From the NCBI GenBank assembly GCA_012841175.1, contig DUVG01000034.1:1-8316 (forward strand): a stretch of DNA of 8,316 nt, read 5' to 3'. Position numbers and translations under genes: made by a program. Source of the DNA: Clostridium sp. (GTDB lineage: Bacteria > Bacillota > Clostridia > Acetivibrionales > Acetivibrionaceae). Positions 1 through 6,615 of this stretch are shown in pieces. Numbering within the stretch: position 1 is the stretch's first letter; every line of letters begins with the position of its first letter. The notes under the pieces are model-generated. The model did not search any database. It was given only the letters and a program-made list of their open reading frames with translations, and was not told the origin of the DNA.

Positions 1-182
1 GGGATGGATATAAAGTTTCAAGATGGTACAGAGGTTCAAATTATGTAATTACAGTGAAAAATCCTGATCATGTTTCAAAAGGTGTTAAGAAAGTAATTGT
101 AGACGGAAAGGAAATAGAAGGCAATACACTTCCGGTATTTAATGACGGTAAGGAACATGCTGTAGAAGTAATCATGGGCTAA
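1..182 (+). CDS. GH94 glycoside phosphorylase, C-terminal end (partial)
   Basis: Only the last 59 codons and the TAA stop are in the window; the reading frame enters at base 3. The tail contains WYRGSNYVITVKNP, HVSKGVKKVIVDGKEI and the ending VEVIMG, which I recognise as the C-terminal beta-domain of family GH94 phosphorylases (cellobiose, cellodextrin and chitobiose phosphorylases). Known members split a beta-linked disaccharide or oligosaccharide with inorganic phosphate in the cytosol, giving a sugar 1-phosphate and saving ATP. The substrate cannot be read from this tail, because the specificity residues lie in the missing catalytic domain; cellobiose phosphorylase is the commonest annotation for such an ending. 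The gene is followed closely by a terminator, so it ends its own transcript. Confidence 0.75.
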   Translation, partial: DGYKVSRWYRGSNYVITVKNPDHVSKGVKKVIVDGKEIEGNTLPVFNDGKEHAVEVIMG

Positions 183-200
183 AAATTAAAGAATAACAAA

Positions 201-233
201 AAAGGCAAGGGCATTATACCCTTGTCTTTTTTT
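201..233 (+). terminator. Intrinsic terminator of the GH94 gene
   Basis: An 8-bp stem (204-211 with 219-226, one G-U pair) closes a 7-nt loop and is followed by a run of seven Ts. Flanking AAA and TTT extend the stem by three pairs. It starts about 20 bases after the GH94 stop codon and is a textbook Rho-independent terminator. Confidence 0.9.
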
Positions 234-324
234 ATATATAAAAAAATTATTGACAACAAAGGATATTATGTGTCTTGAGACTTAGGAGTATATAGAAAAA
301 TACAATGAAGAAAGGGACGTGACC

Positions 325-348
325 TTTTCGTGACTAAAGTCACGAAAA
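325..348. promoter_or_regulatory. Perfect 24-bp dyad, probable regulator binding site
   Basis: Two perfect 11-bp inverted arms, TTTTCGTGACT (325-335) and AGTCACGAAAA (338-348), are separated by AA. Further GTGAC half-sites in direct orientation start at 319 and 351, against 330 in the dyad, so spacings are 11 and 21 bp, close to whole helical turns. There is no T-run that would make it a terminator. TGAC-N4-GTCA has the half-site spacing of CRP/FNR-superfamily operators, but that family assignment is inference. The centre lies about 58 bp upstream of the start site predicted from the -10 box at 383-388, a position suited to activation. Confidence 0.55.
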
Positions 349-382
349 AAGTGACTAATGGTACTTGTGCGATACTAAAAAA

Positions 383-388
383 TATAAT
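383..388 (+). promoter_or_regulatory. -10 box of the C39 peptidase gene promoter
   Basis: TATAAT matches the sigma-A -10 consensus exactly. No hexamer close to TTGACA sits 16-18 bp upstream (about 359-366 reads TGGTACTT), so the promoter probably depends on an activator; the dyad at 325-348 is the obvious candidate site. The predicted start near 395 leaves a leader of about 100 nt before the gene at 496. Confidence 0.5.
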
Positions 389-482
389 ATCATGTAAATG
401 TAAACACTAATCAAATTAGTTTTTAAAATTTAAATTATAGAGTCATGGATATAAATAAGCAGAGGCTTACTATGGGAAAATA

Positions 483-490
483 AGGGGAAG
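483..490 (+). promoter_or_regulatory. Ribosome binding site of the C39 gene
   Basis: AGGGGAAG precedes the ATG at 496 at ordinary spacing and supports that start. The next upstream reading frame is closed by TAA at 481-483, which touches this site. Confidence 0.65.
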
Positions 491-495
491 TTAAA

Positions 496-1317
496 ATGTT
501 TTTTAATCCTATAATATTTCCAGCCATTATAATTGGCACTGTACTGTTTTTTATAGGGCAAAGAGTTGCAAAGAAAGTGAAGGGAAAACCTGTAAGGATT
601 CTTTTGGGTTTGTTGTTCATTCTCCTTTGTGTTCCCAATTTTCTATTTGTGGCATATTATTTAAAGATTTTAGATGAGCCCTTATGGTATATTAAATTTC
701 GGGTGGTTAATAATATTGAATTATTATCATCCTTTGTTGGACTTTTATCTGGCTTTATAACTTTTAAAGACCAAAGATTTGGAAAGATTAAATTAAGATT
801 TTTTAATACATGTATTTTTGTTATTTGCATGATTTTAATTACAATACCTTTTATTAAGCCCATTGTAAGGCCGATAGGTTGGAATTTTGAGTTTTCCCAC
901 AGATGGAAAGACGGGGTTTGTTTGCAATCCACAAGTTCAACATGTGGCCCTGCAGCTTTATCCACAATTTTTAATTACTACGGAATTTCAAAAAGTGAAG
1001 AAGAGATTGCAAGGGAATCCTTTTCCTGTTCAAGCGGCACAGAGAATTGGTATTTAATAAGGTATGCTGAAAAGAACGGTCTGAAAGCCGAAGTTTTAAA
1101 TAAAAACAGTTTGGAAGAAGTTCCGATACCGTCTATTATAGGAACCTATATCAACAATGGTAGGATAGGTCACTTTATAACCATTTTAGGCAGAGAAGGA
1201 GACAGTTTCCTTTTAGGGGATTCCATGAACGGGAGATTACTGCTGACAGAAGAAGAATTTAATAAATACTATATTTTTTCAAATTTTGTTCTGTACTTAG
1301 AAAAGCCGGAGAGCTGA
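496..1317 (+). CDS. Membrane-anchored C39-family cysteine peptidase
   Basis: A 273-residue protein with four predicted membrane helices (about residues 5-20, 33-56, 75-90 and 103-120) followed by one soluble domain, about 135-270. The soluble part carries the C39 hallmark QSTSSTCGPAALS: Gln144 of the oxyanion hole, catalytic Cys150 in C-G-P-A, then His226 (GHFITI) and Asp242 (LLGDSMNG). All four active-site residues are therefore present. C39 peptidases usually form the cytosolic N-terminus of ABC exporters and cut bacteriocin or pheromone leaders after a double glycine. Here there is no ABC or exporter part. Basic loops after helix 1 (about 21-34) and between helices 3 and 4 (91-101) put those loops inside, which places the peptidase domain outside the membrane. 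It is probably co-transcribed with the small membrane protein that follows. The substrate is unknown. Family call is firm; topology is inferred. Confidence 0.8.
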   Translation: MFFNPIIFPAIIIGTVLFFIGQRVAKKVKGKPVRILLGLLFILLCVPNFLFVAYYLKILDEPLWYIKFRVVNNIELLSSFVGLLSGFITFKDQRFGKIKLRFFNTCIFVICMILITIPFIKPIVRPIGWNFEFSHRWKDGVCLQSTSSTCGPAALSTIFNYYGISKSEEEIARESFSCSSGTENWYLIRYAEKNGLKAEVLNKNSLEEVPIPSIIGTYINNGRIGHFITILGREGDSFLLGDSMNGRLLLTEEEFNKYYIFSNFVLYLEKPES

Positions 1318-1385
1318 TTTGCAAAAGCCGGAAAAAAGGTATATACCGTCAAAGGTAATAATATATAGTTTTATATAAAAAAATT

Positions 1386-1392
1386 AAGGGGG
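1386..1392 (+). promoter_or_regulatory. Ribosome binding site that selects ATG 1400
   Basis: AAGGGGG ends one base before an ATG at 1394, which is too close for initiation, and seven bases before a second in-frame ATG at 1400. The spacing favours 1400 as the true start of the small membrane protein. Confidence 0.65.
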
Positions 1393-1399
1393 AATGGGT

Positions 1400-1582
1400 A
1401 TGTCAAAAGAAAAGGCTTTGAAATCAATTTTAATAAGTATTGTATGTGTTATTGCAACAGGTTTGAGTTACGCAATTTTTAAAAATCCAATACAGAAGAT
1501 ATTGTTTTTTGTAGTAGTAATTACATCTGCTATTTCCGTTATTTACTATATTGTAGGAAGTAAAAAAGGAAAATTTCATTAA
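1400..1582 (+). CDS. Small two-helix membrane protein, unknown function
   Basis: A 60-residue protein beginning MSKEKALKS. It consists almost entirely of two hydrophobic segments (about 8-26 and 32-52) joined by a short FKNP turn and ends with a basic tail, SKKGKFH. I do not recognise a family. It follows the C39 peptidase gene by 82 bases with no terminator between, so the two are probably one transcript. It lacks a double-glycine leader and a cysteine-rich or secreted core, so it does not look like a typical C39 bacteriocin substrate; a partner or immunity-type membrane protein is possible but unproven. An ATG two codons earlier (1394) is in frame but sits too close to the ribosome binding site. 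Confidence 0.6.
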   Translation: MSKEKALKSILISIVCVIATGLSYAIFKNPIQKILFFVVVITSAISVIYYIVGSKKGKFH

Positions 1583-1593
1583 AGATGTTATGA

Positions 1594-1695
1594 CAGTTGG
1601 CAAGGAGCAGATATAAGGAGGAAAATAATTTTAAAAAGGATTTAAAAGATATTACAGAAAGTCGGGAAATGCTACAAGACTTGAACAACTATTAA
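1594..1695 (+). other. Possible gene remnant behind a start-less Shine-Dalgarno
   Basis: AAGGAGG at 1615-1621 is the best possible ribosome binding site, yet no ATG, GTG or TTG lies 5-12 bases downstream. The frame that stays open past it (1594-1695) reads NNFKKDLKDITESREMLQ and then DLNNY before TAA, a charged, helix-like, protein-like stretch. The only start-type codon in that frame ahead of the site is a TTG at 1597 with no ribosome binding site. It may be a small gene whose start was lost, or one using a rare start such as ATT at 1628, although that codon is out of frame with the charged stretch. No family is recognised. Confidence 0.25.
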
Positions 1696-1708
1696 TTAAA
1701 AAACACAG

Positions 1709-1745
1709 GTGGGATGGGAAATATATTCTGTCTCACTTTTTTATT
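1709..1745 (+). terminator. Intrinsic terminator after the C39/small-protein unit
   Basis: An 11-bp stem with several G-U pairs (1709-1719 with 1726-1736), a 6-nt loop and six Ts in a row (1737-1742) followed by more AT. It separates the C39 transcript from the rhomboid-like gene. Confidence 0.7.
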
Positions 1746-1757
1746 TAATTTAATCCT

Positions 1758-1785
1758 TTGAATTATGCAATTTATTTGTTAAAAT
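1758..1785 (+). promoter_or_regulatory. Probable sigma-A promoter of the rhomboid-like gene
   Basis: TTGAAT (1758-1763) and TAAAAT (1780-1785) are 16 bp apart and match the -35 and -10 consensus at four and five of six positions. The predicted start near 1792 gives a leader of about 28 nt containing the ribosome binding site GAGGGAG (1806-1812). It lies just after a terminator, where a new promoter is expected. Confidence 0.45.
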
Positions 1786-1819
1786 TATTGTTGTAATACT
1801 ATTTAGAGGGAGAATTTTT

Positions 1820-2635
1820 ATGAGACTGCTTGATAAGTTAGAAAGAAAGTTTGGCAAATTTGCAATAAAGGGTTTAATGATGTACATTGTGGTGCTTAAC
1901 ATGGTGGTGTTTTTGTTAAACCTTTTTGGAGGAGATTTATTTCAAGAAAGTATCATTTTAAAGCTTGTACTTATTCCAGAGAAAGTTTTAGAAGGTGAAG
2001 TGTGGAGACTTATAACCTTTATCTTTGTACCTCCTGAACTGGAACCTTTATTTATTGTTTTTGCCCTTATTTTACTTTACAACTATGGGGTTGGATTAGA
2101 AGAGGAATGGGGAAGCTTTAGGTTTAATGTGTATTATTTTATGGGGGTTTTAGGTATTATAATAGGAGCAATGATTACTGGTTTTCCATATATAGGACCT
2201 CACTTTTTAAACTTATCCCTTATGTTTGCATTTGCACGCATATATCCTCATTATACGATAAATTTGTTTTTTGTAATACCTGTAAAAATTAAATACATAG
2301 CTTGGGTTGGTTGGTTTTCCATAGGTATGGCATTTATATTTGGGCCCATTTCTATAAAGATAGCAGTGGGAGCAGCTGTGGCAAATTATTTTATTTTCTT
2401 TGGGAAGGAAATATTATTTAGGTCAAGGGTAAGAAGTGGTTCGGTTGTTAGAAAAGCAGTATATAACCAAAATTTAAAAATGAAGGATTCCATGCACAGG
2501 TGTACAGTATGTGGCATAACAGAAAAAGATGATCCTCAAATGGACTTTAGATATTGTTCCACTTGTGAAGGGGATTATGAGTACTGTATAGAACATCTTA
2601 AAAATCATGAACATGTGAAAAAATCTGAAAGTTAA
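1820..2635 (+). CDS. Rhomboid-fold membrane protein, catalytically dead, with zinc-binding tail
   Basis: 271 residues with about six membrane helices between residues 20 and 195, then a soluble tail. Rhomboid-family signatures are visible: GEVWRLITFIF (59-69) and the GxxLEEEWGSFRF loop (92-102). The catalytic features are not. No GxSG is found (the corresponding stretch reads FLNLSLMFAFA, 129-139), the helix-2 His/Asn pair is absent, and the last helix has AVANYFIFFG where the catalytic His would be. It should therefore be a rhomboid pseudoprotease (compare derlins and iRhoms), binding rather than cutting membrane clients. The tail has C228-x2-C231, C246-x2-C249, C256-x2-H259 and H263/H265, spacing typical of a zinc ribbon or cross-brace finger. 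The protein lies 60 bp before the SLH surface protein. The fold call is good; a role in quality control or sorting is inference. Confidence 0.65.
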   Translation: MRLLDKLERKFGKFAIKGLMMYIVVLNMVVFLLNLFGGDLFQESIILKLVLIPEKVLEGEVWRLITFIFVPPELEPLFIVFALILLYNYGVGLEEEWGSFRFNVYYFMGVLGIIIGAMITGFPYIGPHFLNLSLMFAFARIYPHYTINLFFVIPVKIKYIAWVGWFSIGMAFIFGPISIKIAVGAAVANYFIFFGKEILFRSRVRSGSVVRKAVYNQNLKMKDSMHRCTVCGITEKDDPQMDFRYCSTCEGDYEYCIEHLKNHEHVKKSES

Positions 2636-2637
2636 TA

Positions 2638-2664
2638 ACTCAACTTTCTTTTTAGAAATTGAGT
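2638..2664 (+). terminator. Hairpin between rhomboid-like and SLH genes (weak terminator or leader element)
   Basis: ACTCAA (2638-2643) pairs with TTGAGT (2659-2664) and TTTCT (2645-2649) with AGAAA (2654-2658), giving an 11-bp stem with one bulged C and a TTTT loop. Only three Ts are in line at its 3' end, so termination would be partial at best. It could reduce read-through or protect the mRNA end ahead of the large gene. Confidence 0.4.
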
Positions 2665-2681
2665 TTGTAAATATTAAAACA

Positions 2682-2688
2682 AAGGAGG
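2682..2688 (+). promoter_or_regulatory. Strong ribosome binding site of the SLH surface protein
   Basis: AAGGAGG, seven bases before the ATG at 2696, is a full match to the 16S rRNA tail and suggests high translation of this large surface protein. Confidence 0.85.
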
Positions 2689-2695
2689 AAACAAA

Positions 2696-5600
2696 ATGTC
2701 AAAATGTAAAAAAAATATTGCCTTGATGACAGCTATGATTCTTACTTTATCAGTATTTATGACGGCCTCTTTTGCAAAAACAGAAGAAGTAATATCATAC
2801 TGTGAAAGAATTGAAGAGCCAGTTTTAGCTGTTAATTTAGGAGGTGAAGATGTTAGTGTAGAAGGTGCACCATTTACAGGGGAGAAAAATGAAAGAAACA
2901 TAAAAACATTTATAAAAGAACCTGTAGAATTAAAAGAGCCCTATGGCACCATTAATGCACTTACAAGAATAGAGGCAGAAGATTTTGAATTGAACAATGG
3001 TGTTGAAGTAGAAGAAACAGGAGATGTTGATGGAGAGGAAAACCTTTGCTACATAGCAAATGGAGATTATGTTTCATATGAAAATATATATTTCCCTAAA
3101 GGTACAAAGGGATTTATAGCACGTGTTGCAAGTGAAACAGAAGGTGGATATATTGAATTAAGACTTAATTCACCATCCGGTGAACTGGTAGGAAGGGTTC
3201 GAGTTGATAATACAGGAGGTTGGCAGGACTACACTGAAGTATATTGTGAACTAAATAAAAATGTTTCAGGAGTACATACGCTTTTTTTAGGATTTGTAGG
3301 AGACAGGGATGGACTTTTTAATGTTAACTGGTTTAGATTTACAAGAAGTGCTTATGACCCTATTATGGCAGATAGCTATGATGAAAAAGTAAGTGATGCA
3401 TATAAATATAATTTTATAGATTTTGGAGAAGGTGGAAAGCTAGATTTTAAAGTGGATTTTTCTCAAAAAGTTGATGGAACTATTGATGTTAGACTAGGCA
3501 GTCCTACATCATCACCTGTTGCATCAATTAATGTATCAAATGAATCTAGTACATATGTAAGATCAAATGTTAAGGGGGTAAATGAACTTTACCTTACTGA
3601 CAATAAAAATGGCCAATTGTTGTCTAAAATGAATTGGTTTGTATTTGAACCGGAAGAAAAAAAGATAGACTTTAGTGACAGTGGCTATGACAAACTTTTT
3701 AATACAAGCCTTAGAGGTTATACTGTTGGAATTGAAGCTAATTTAGATAAAAACAATATATATGAAGTGTATATTTACCCAACAGAATACCATGAAGTGA
3801 ACAAGCAAGTATTTGACTTATACATAAATGATGAATTGGCTGATACAGTTAACATGGAAGAAAATTATGGTGGATGGGACAGAAAAGGTCCTTATCTTAC
3901 AAAAGTTTTAGATGATGGGAAGCTTTCAATTGAGTGTAGAGCTATACAGGGAGTGGCATCTATTGGAGCTATTGAAATAAGTAAAATTAGTTATACAAAA
4001 GAATTTGATGATGTAAAGATTAAAGATTGGTCTTATATACCTATAATGGAACTTGCAAGCCAGGGAGTAATCTTTGGTAAAGGAAATGATAAATTTAGCC
4101 CTGGGGACCATATTATTGGAGAACATGTTGCCTACATGATGTTTAATGTTATGAAAAGATCCATTGCAGAAAACAATGGTGATTTTAAACCAGAAAGATA
4201 CAGATTGTTATCAGATATATCCCCTGAATTTTGGGCTTATCACTATATGAGTGCATATTACAACTATTTCTTTGTGGAGAAAATGTTAAAATATGACCTT
4301 GATACACGTATTCCATACAGTGCAGATGAGTATCGTGAAAAAAGAAAGGTAAGGCGTGAAGAATTTGCAATGGCAATAATAGGTGCAAGACGCCTTGACT
4401 ATAATGAAGATGGAAGAGTATTTGTACTTGACCCTGAACTTGAGCCAGGAGCAAATTTAAACAGATATAAAGATAAGGATGCTCATGAAATCACTGATTC
4501 CTACAGGTATTTTATTGAATTGGCACTTGAGAAAGGCCTTATGAGAGGTGACCATTTAGGTAATTTAAATCCTAAGGATCCGGTTACAAGAGGAGAGGCA
4601 GCAGCTTTTATTTATAACGCACTAAACTTAAAAGAAAATAACTTTGTCAAACCAGAAGACAAAGGAGCAAGTTTACCAGTTCCAAGAATAACTGCTAAAA
4701 AGAGAGATGTTAAAGTGGGAATACTTATTCTACCTGCACCTGCTTGGGATTCAATAAATAATATAGATACAAATGACCCTAATCCAGACTTTACTTTGTT
4801 AGAACTTCTAGATAGAAACATAAATAAGCCAATGGACTGGGTGTTGGTAAATCCTCATCCACCTGCATTTAATAAAAGTGAATTTAAGGATGTTATGCAC
4901 TTAAATTCAGCAGAAATCCCTGGAGCTAATAGTGATAATTTTGCTGCTTTTTCAAATTATTTTAATGATTTAAGAAGTGTTGCAAAAGCACAGACAGATT
5001 TAGAAGCTGATATAACTCATACAGGAGTTGTAGGATACAGTGAAAACATAGATAAGTCTAAATTCTTTAAATACTGGGAAGTTTCAATTGATGACCCTTC
5101 CTTAACACCTGAACAAATAGCAAAAGATTACGATATTTTGTTCCAGACATCCCATGGTGAGATTTCATACTCTAAAGATGTTCAGGAAAAAGTTAAAGCA
5201 TTTTTAAATGCAGGAGGACAATTATGGTGGGAAAACTGTAACGGGCTTGTTATAGAGCCGGGGGACGGTTTTACACAGGAAGTAAAATTTGAATCAATAA
5301 GACCAGGAGGAAATATTAAATTTCCACAAATTCCTGTTTTAGATGATGATAAAAAAATGCATCCTCTATTTGACAACATATTTAGAATAGATTCTGAAAA
5401 GTCAACACGTGTTATGGCACCAGGTATTTTTACAGAGGAAAGTGAAATAACCCTTTTAGGTGACGGGGAAGAATGGTTAAACGATGATAACCGCTACCTT
5501 GACAATTTACTTCCTACAGATGAAGTTGTACTTATGGTTGAAGACACAACAAAAGGTAAATTACTTCCTAATCTTGCTATTAGAAACATTATTAATAAAG

Positions 5601-6529
5601 ATAAGCCAGCGGGAAGAATTGTTATCAGTACAAGTGATATAGGCTGTGGAATAACAAAACATGTGCACCGCGGAGGAGGTAAGGCAGTAGAAGATTATAA
5701 ATTCTGCTACAACCTCTTTGGGTGGATGTCAAAAATTGGAGTAAGTTTTGATGAAACAAAAGCAAATACATGGGATGGCAGCAATGAGTTTTCCATAGAA
5801 GCTACATTTATAAACCATGGTGCAAGGGCTCAGGTTTATGATGTTGAAGAGATAATTAATACTGATTTATGGGAAGTTGTACCTACAAAAGCATTCAAAG
5901 ACTATAAGTCATACTACCCATGGATTAAAGAGCTTAACGCTAAGGGATATCCAAAGCAAATAGAGCTTGAACCAAATCAGTCAGAAGTTGTAGAGTACAG
6001 CTTTAGAATCAAAAAACCAGGAATTCAATACTATAACTTTACTCTAAAAGCAAGTGAGTCAGGTGTTAAAAATCCTAGAGATACAATGGAAACTACATTC
6101 AGACTTAATAATACCAGAATAAAAGCACCTGTATTTACAGGTTTTAGAGCAGATGGATTTGATGTTACATTAAATGCTCCAGAGGAGATAAAAGTTGACT
6201 TAAGACCTGAAACATATGAATTATACCTTAAATTCCAAAGAGGAGGAAGATTTATTGACCCTCAGGAAATTTTCAATTACATTCAAATAGAACAAAATAA
6301 TCTAACTCCTGAATTAGAAGATTTAAGCTACAGTTTTATGTTAGATGACAAAGGAAACTTATATGTGAGAGTGGTTATAGATAATGTACTATTTACAAGA
6401 ACAAATGAAAGAATTAAACTGAATGTATTTGTAAAAGGTGGAGATTATCAGGTGCTTGGAAAGGCAGAAGTATTTGACCCAATTTCACGTCAGCGTAATG
6501 CTTTTTCAGATGAAGTAAGAGGCAGATAA
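2696..6529 (+). CDS. Secreted SLH-domain surface protein with CBM6, malectin-like and DUF4159-like domains
   Basis: 1277 residues. A signal peptide (1-27; basic start, hydrophobic core, likely cut after SFA) is followed by a CBM6-type carbohydrate-binding module at 91-218 (RIEAEDFE, NGDYVSY, TGGWQDY, NWFRF, with Trp176 and Trp212). Next come a degenerate second copy at about 221-320 (MNWFVFE kept, GGWQ lost) and a malectin-like beta domain at about 323-434 (VFDLYIND, ASIGAIEIS). Three SLH repeats follow at about 436-490, 503-568 and 587-645, the last with VTRGEAAAFIY; these normally bind pyruvylated cell-wall polymer. Residues 671-1015 resemble DUF4159/class I glutamine-amidotransferase-like domains (QTSHGEIS, NAGGQLWWENCNG, HPLFDNIF). 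Then come an Ig-like stretch (1016-1120) and an unrecognised beta-rich end. The protein probably sits on the cell wall and binds glycan; enzymatic activity is unproven. SLH repeats in the middle rather than at an end are unusual. Confidence 0.75.
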   Translation: MSKCKKNIALMTAMILTLSVFMTASFAKTEEVISYCERIEEPVLAVNLGGEDVSVEGAPFTGEKNERNIKTFIKEPVELKEPYGTINALTRIEAEDFELNNGVEVEETGDVDGEENLCYIANGDYVSYENIYFPKGTKGFIARVASETEGGYIELRLNSPSGELVGRVRVDNTGGWQDYTEVYCELNKNVSGVHTLFLGFVGDRDGLFNVNWFRFTRSAYDPIMADSYDEKVSDAYKYNFIDFGEGGKLDFKVDFSQKVDGTIDVRLGSPTSSPVASINVSNESSTYVRSNVKGVNELYLTDNKNGQLLSKMNWFVFEPEEKKIDFSDSGYDKLFNTSLRGYTVGIEANLDKNNIYEVYIYPTEYHEVNKQVFDLYINDELADTVNMEENYGGWDRKGPYLTKVLDDGKLSIECRAIQGVASIGAIEISKISYTKEFDDVKIKDWSYIPIMELASQGVIFGKGNDKFSPGDHIIGEHVAYMMFNVMKRSIAENNGDFKPERYRLLSDISPEFWAYHYMSAYYNYFFVEKMLKYDLDTRIPYSADEYREKRKVRREEFAMAIIGARRLDYNEDGRVFVLDPELEPGANLNRYKDKDAHEITDSYRYFIELALEKGLMRGDHLGNLNPKDPVTRGEAAAFIYNALNLKENNFVKPEDKGASLPVPRITAKKRDVKVGILILPAPAWDSINNIDTNDPNPDFTLLELLDRNINKPMDWVLVNPHPPAFNKSEFKDVMHLNSAEIPGANSDNFAAFSNYFNDLRSVAKAQTDLEADITHTGVVGYSENIDKSKFFKYWEVSIDDPSLTPEQIAKDYDILFQTSHGEISYSKDVQEKVKAFLNAGGQLWWENCNGLVIEPGDGFTQEVKFESIRPGGNIKFPQIPVLDDDKKMHPLFDNIFRIDSEKSTRVMAPGIFTEESEITLLGDGEEWLNDDNRYLDNLLPTDEVVLMVEDTTKGKLLPNLAIRNIINKDKPAGRIVISTSDIGCGITKHVHRGGGKAVEDYKFCYNLFGWMSKIGVSFDETKANTWDGSNEFSIEATFINHGARAQVYDVEEIINTDLWEVVPTKAFKDYKSYYPWIKELNAKGYPKQIELEPNQSEVVEYSFRIKKPGIQYYNFTLKASESGVKNPRDTMETTFRLNNTRIKAPVFTGFRADGFDVTLNAPEEIKVDLRPETYELYLKFQRGGRFIDPQEIFNYIQIEQNNLTPELEDLSYSFMLDDKGNLYVRVVIDNVLFTRTNERIKLNVFVKGGDYQVLGKAEVFDPISRQRNAFSDEVRGR

Positions 6530-6537
6530 AAATTTAC

Positions 6538-6576
6538 AAAAAACCGTCTCGTTGGTGAAAATGAGACGGTTTTTTT
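6538..6576 (+). terminator. Strong intrinsic terminator after the SLH protein gene
   Basis: CCGTCTC (6544-6550) pairs with GAGACGG (6563-6569) around a 12-nt loop. Six As upstream pair with the T-run 6570-6576, making a 13-bp stem. The symmetry of A- and T-tracts means it could also stop transcription arriving on the minus strand. Confidence 0.95.
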
Positions 6577-6615
6577 GCATTAATATATTATCTGCATTTT
6601 TAAGGGAAAATATTG

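Larger units (their letters stand above)
234..495. other. Noncoding regulatory region between GH94 and the C39 gene
   Basis: About 260 bases without a supportable gene. Besides the dyad and -10 box listed separately, it holds a short AT-rich hairpin in the predicted leader (ACTAAT 406-411 with ATTAGT 415-420, then five Ts to 424). There is also an isolated TTGACA at 250-255 with no -10 box at a usable distance. The longest forward reading frame near the downstream gene is a 12-codon stretch, 445-483, without its own ribosome binding site. I see no riboswitch or RNA gene fold that I recognise. Confidence 0.6.

Noticed and set aside
250..255. Exact TTGACA, the -35 consensus
   Set aside because: No -10-like hexamer occurs 15-19 bp downstream, so it is not supported as a promoter.
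445..483. 12-codon reading frame (MDINKQRLTMGK) ending at the ribosome binding site of the C39 gene
   Set aside because: It has no ribosome binding site of its own and is too short to distinguish from chance, although its stop touching the next site could allow coupling.
1301..1332. Direct repeat AAAAGCCGGA at 1301-1310 and 1323-1332
   Set aside because: The first copy is coding (protein end), the repeat is short and nothing else suggests a site or element.
1394..1399. ATG 1394 as start of the small membrane protein
   Set aside because: It lies one base after AAGGGGG; ATG 1400 has proper spacing.
1400..1582. Small protein as a C39-processed bacteriocin or pheromone precursor
   Set aside because: There is no double-glycine leader, and the sequence is two membrane helices with a basic tail.
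4185..4454. Minus-strand reading frame of 89 codons inside the SLH gene
   Set aside because: It lies opposite well-conserved SLH repeats; low-complexity Leu/His composition typical of an antisense shadow.
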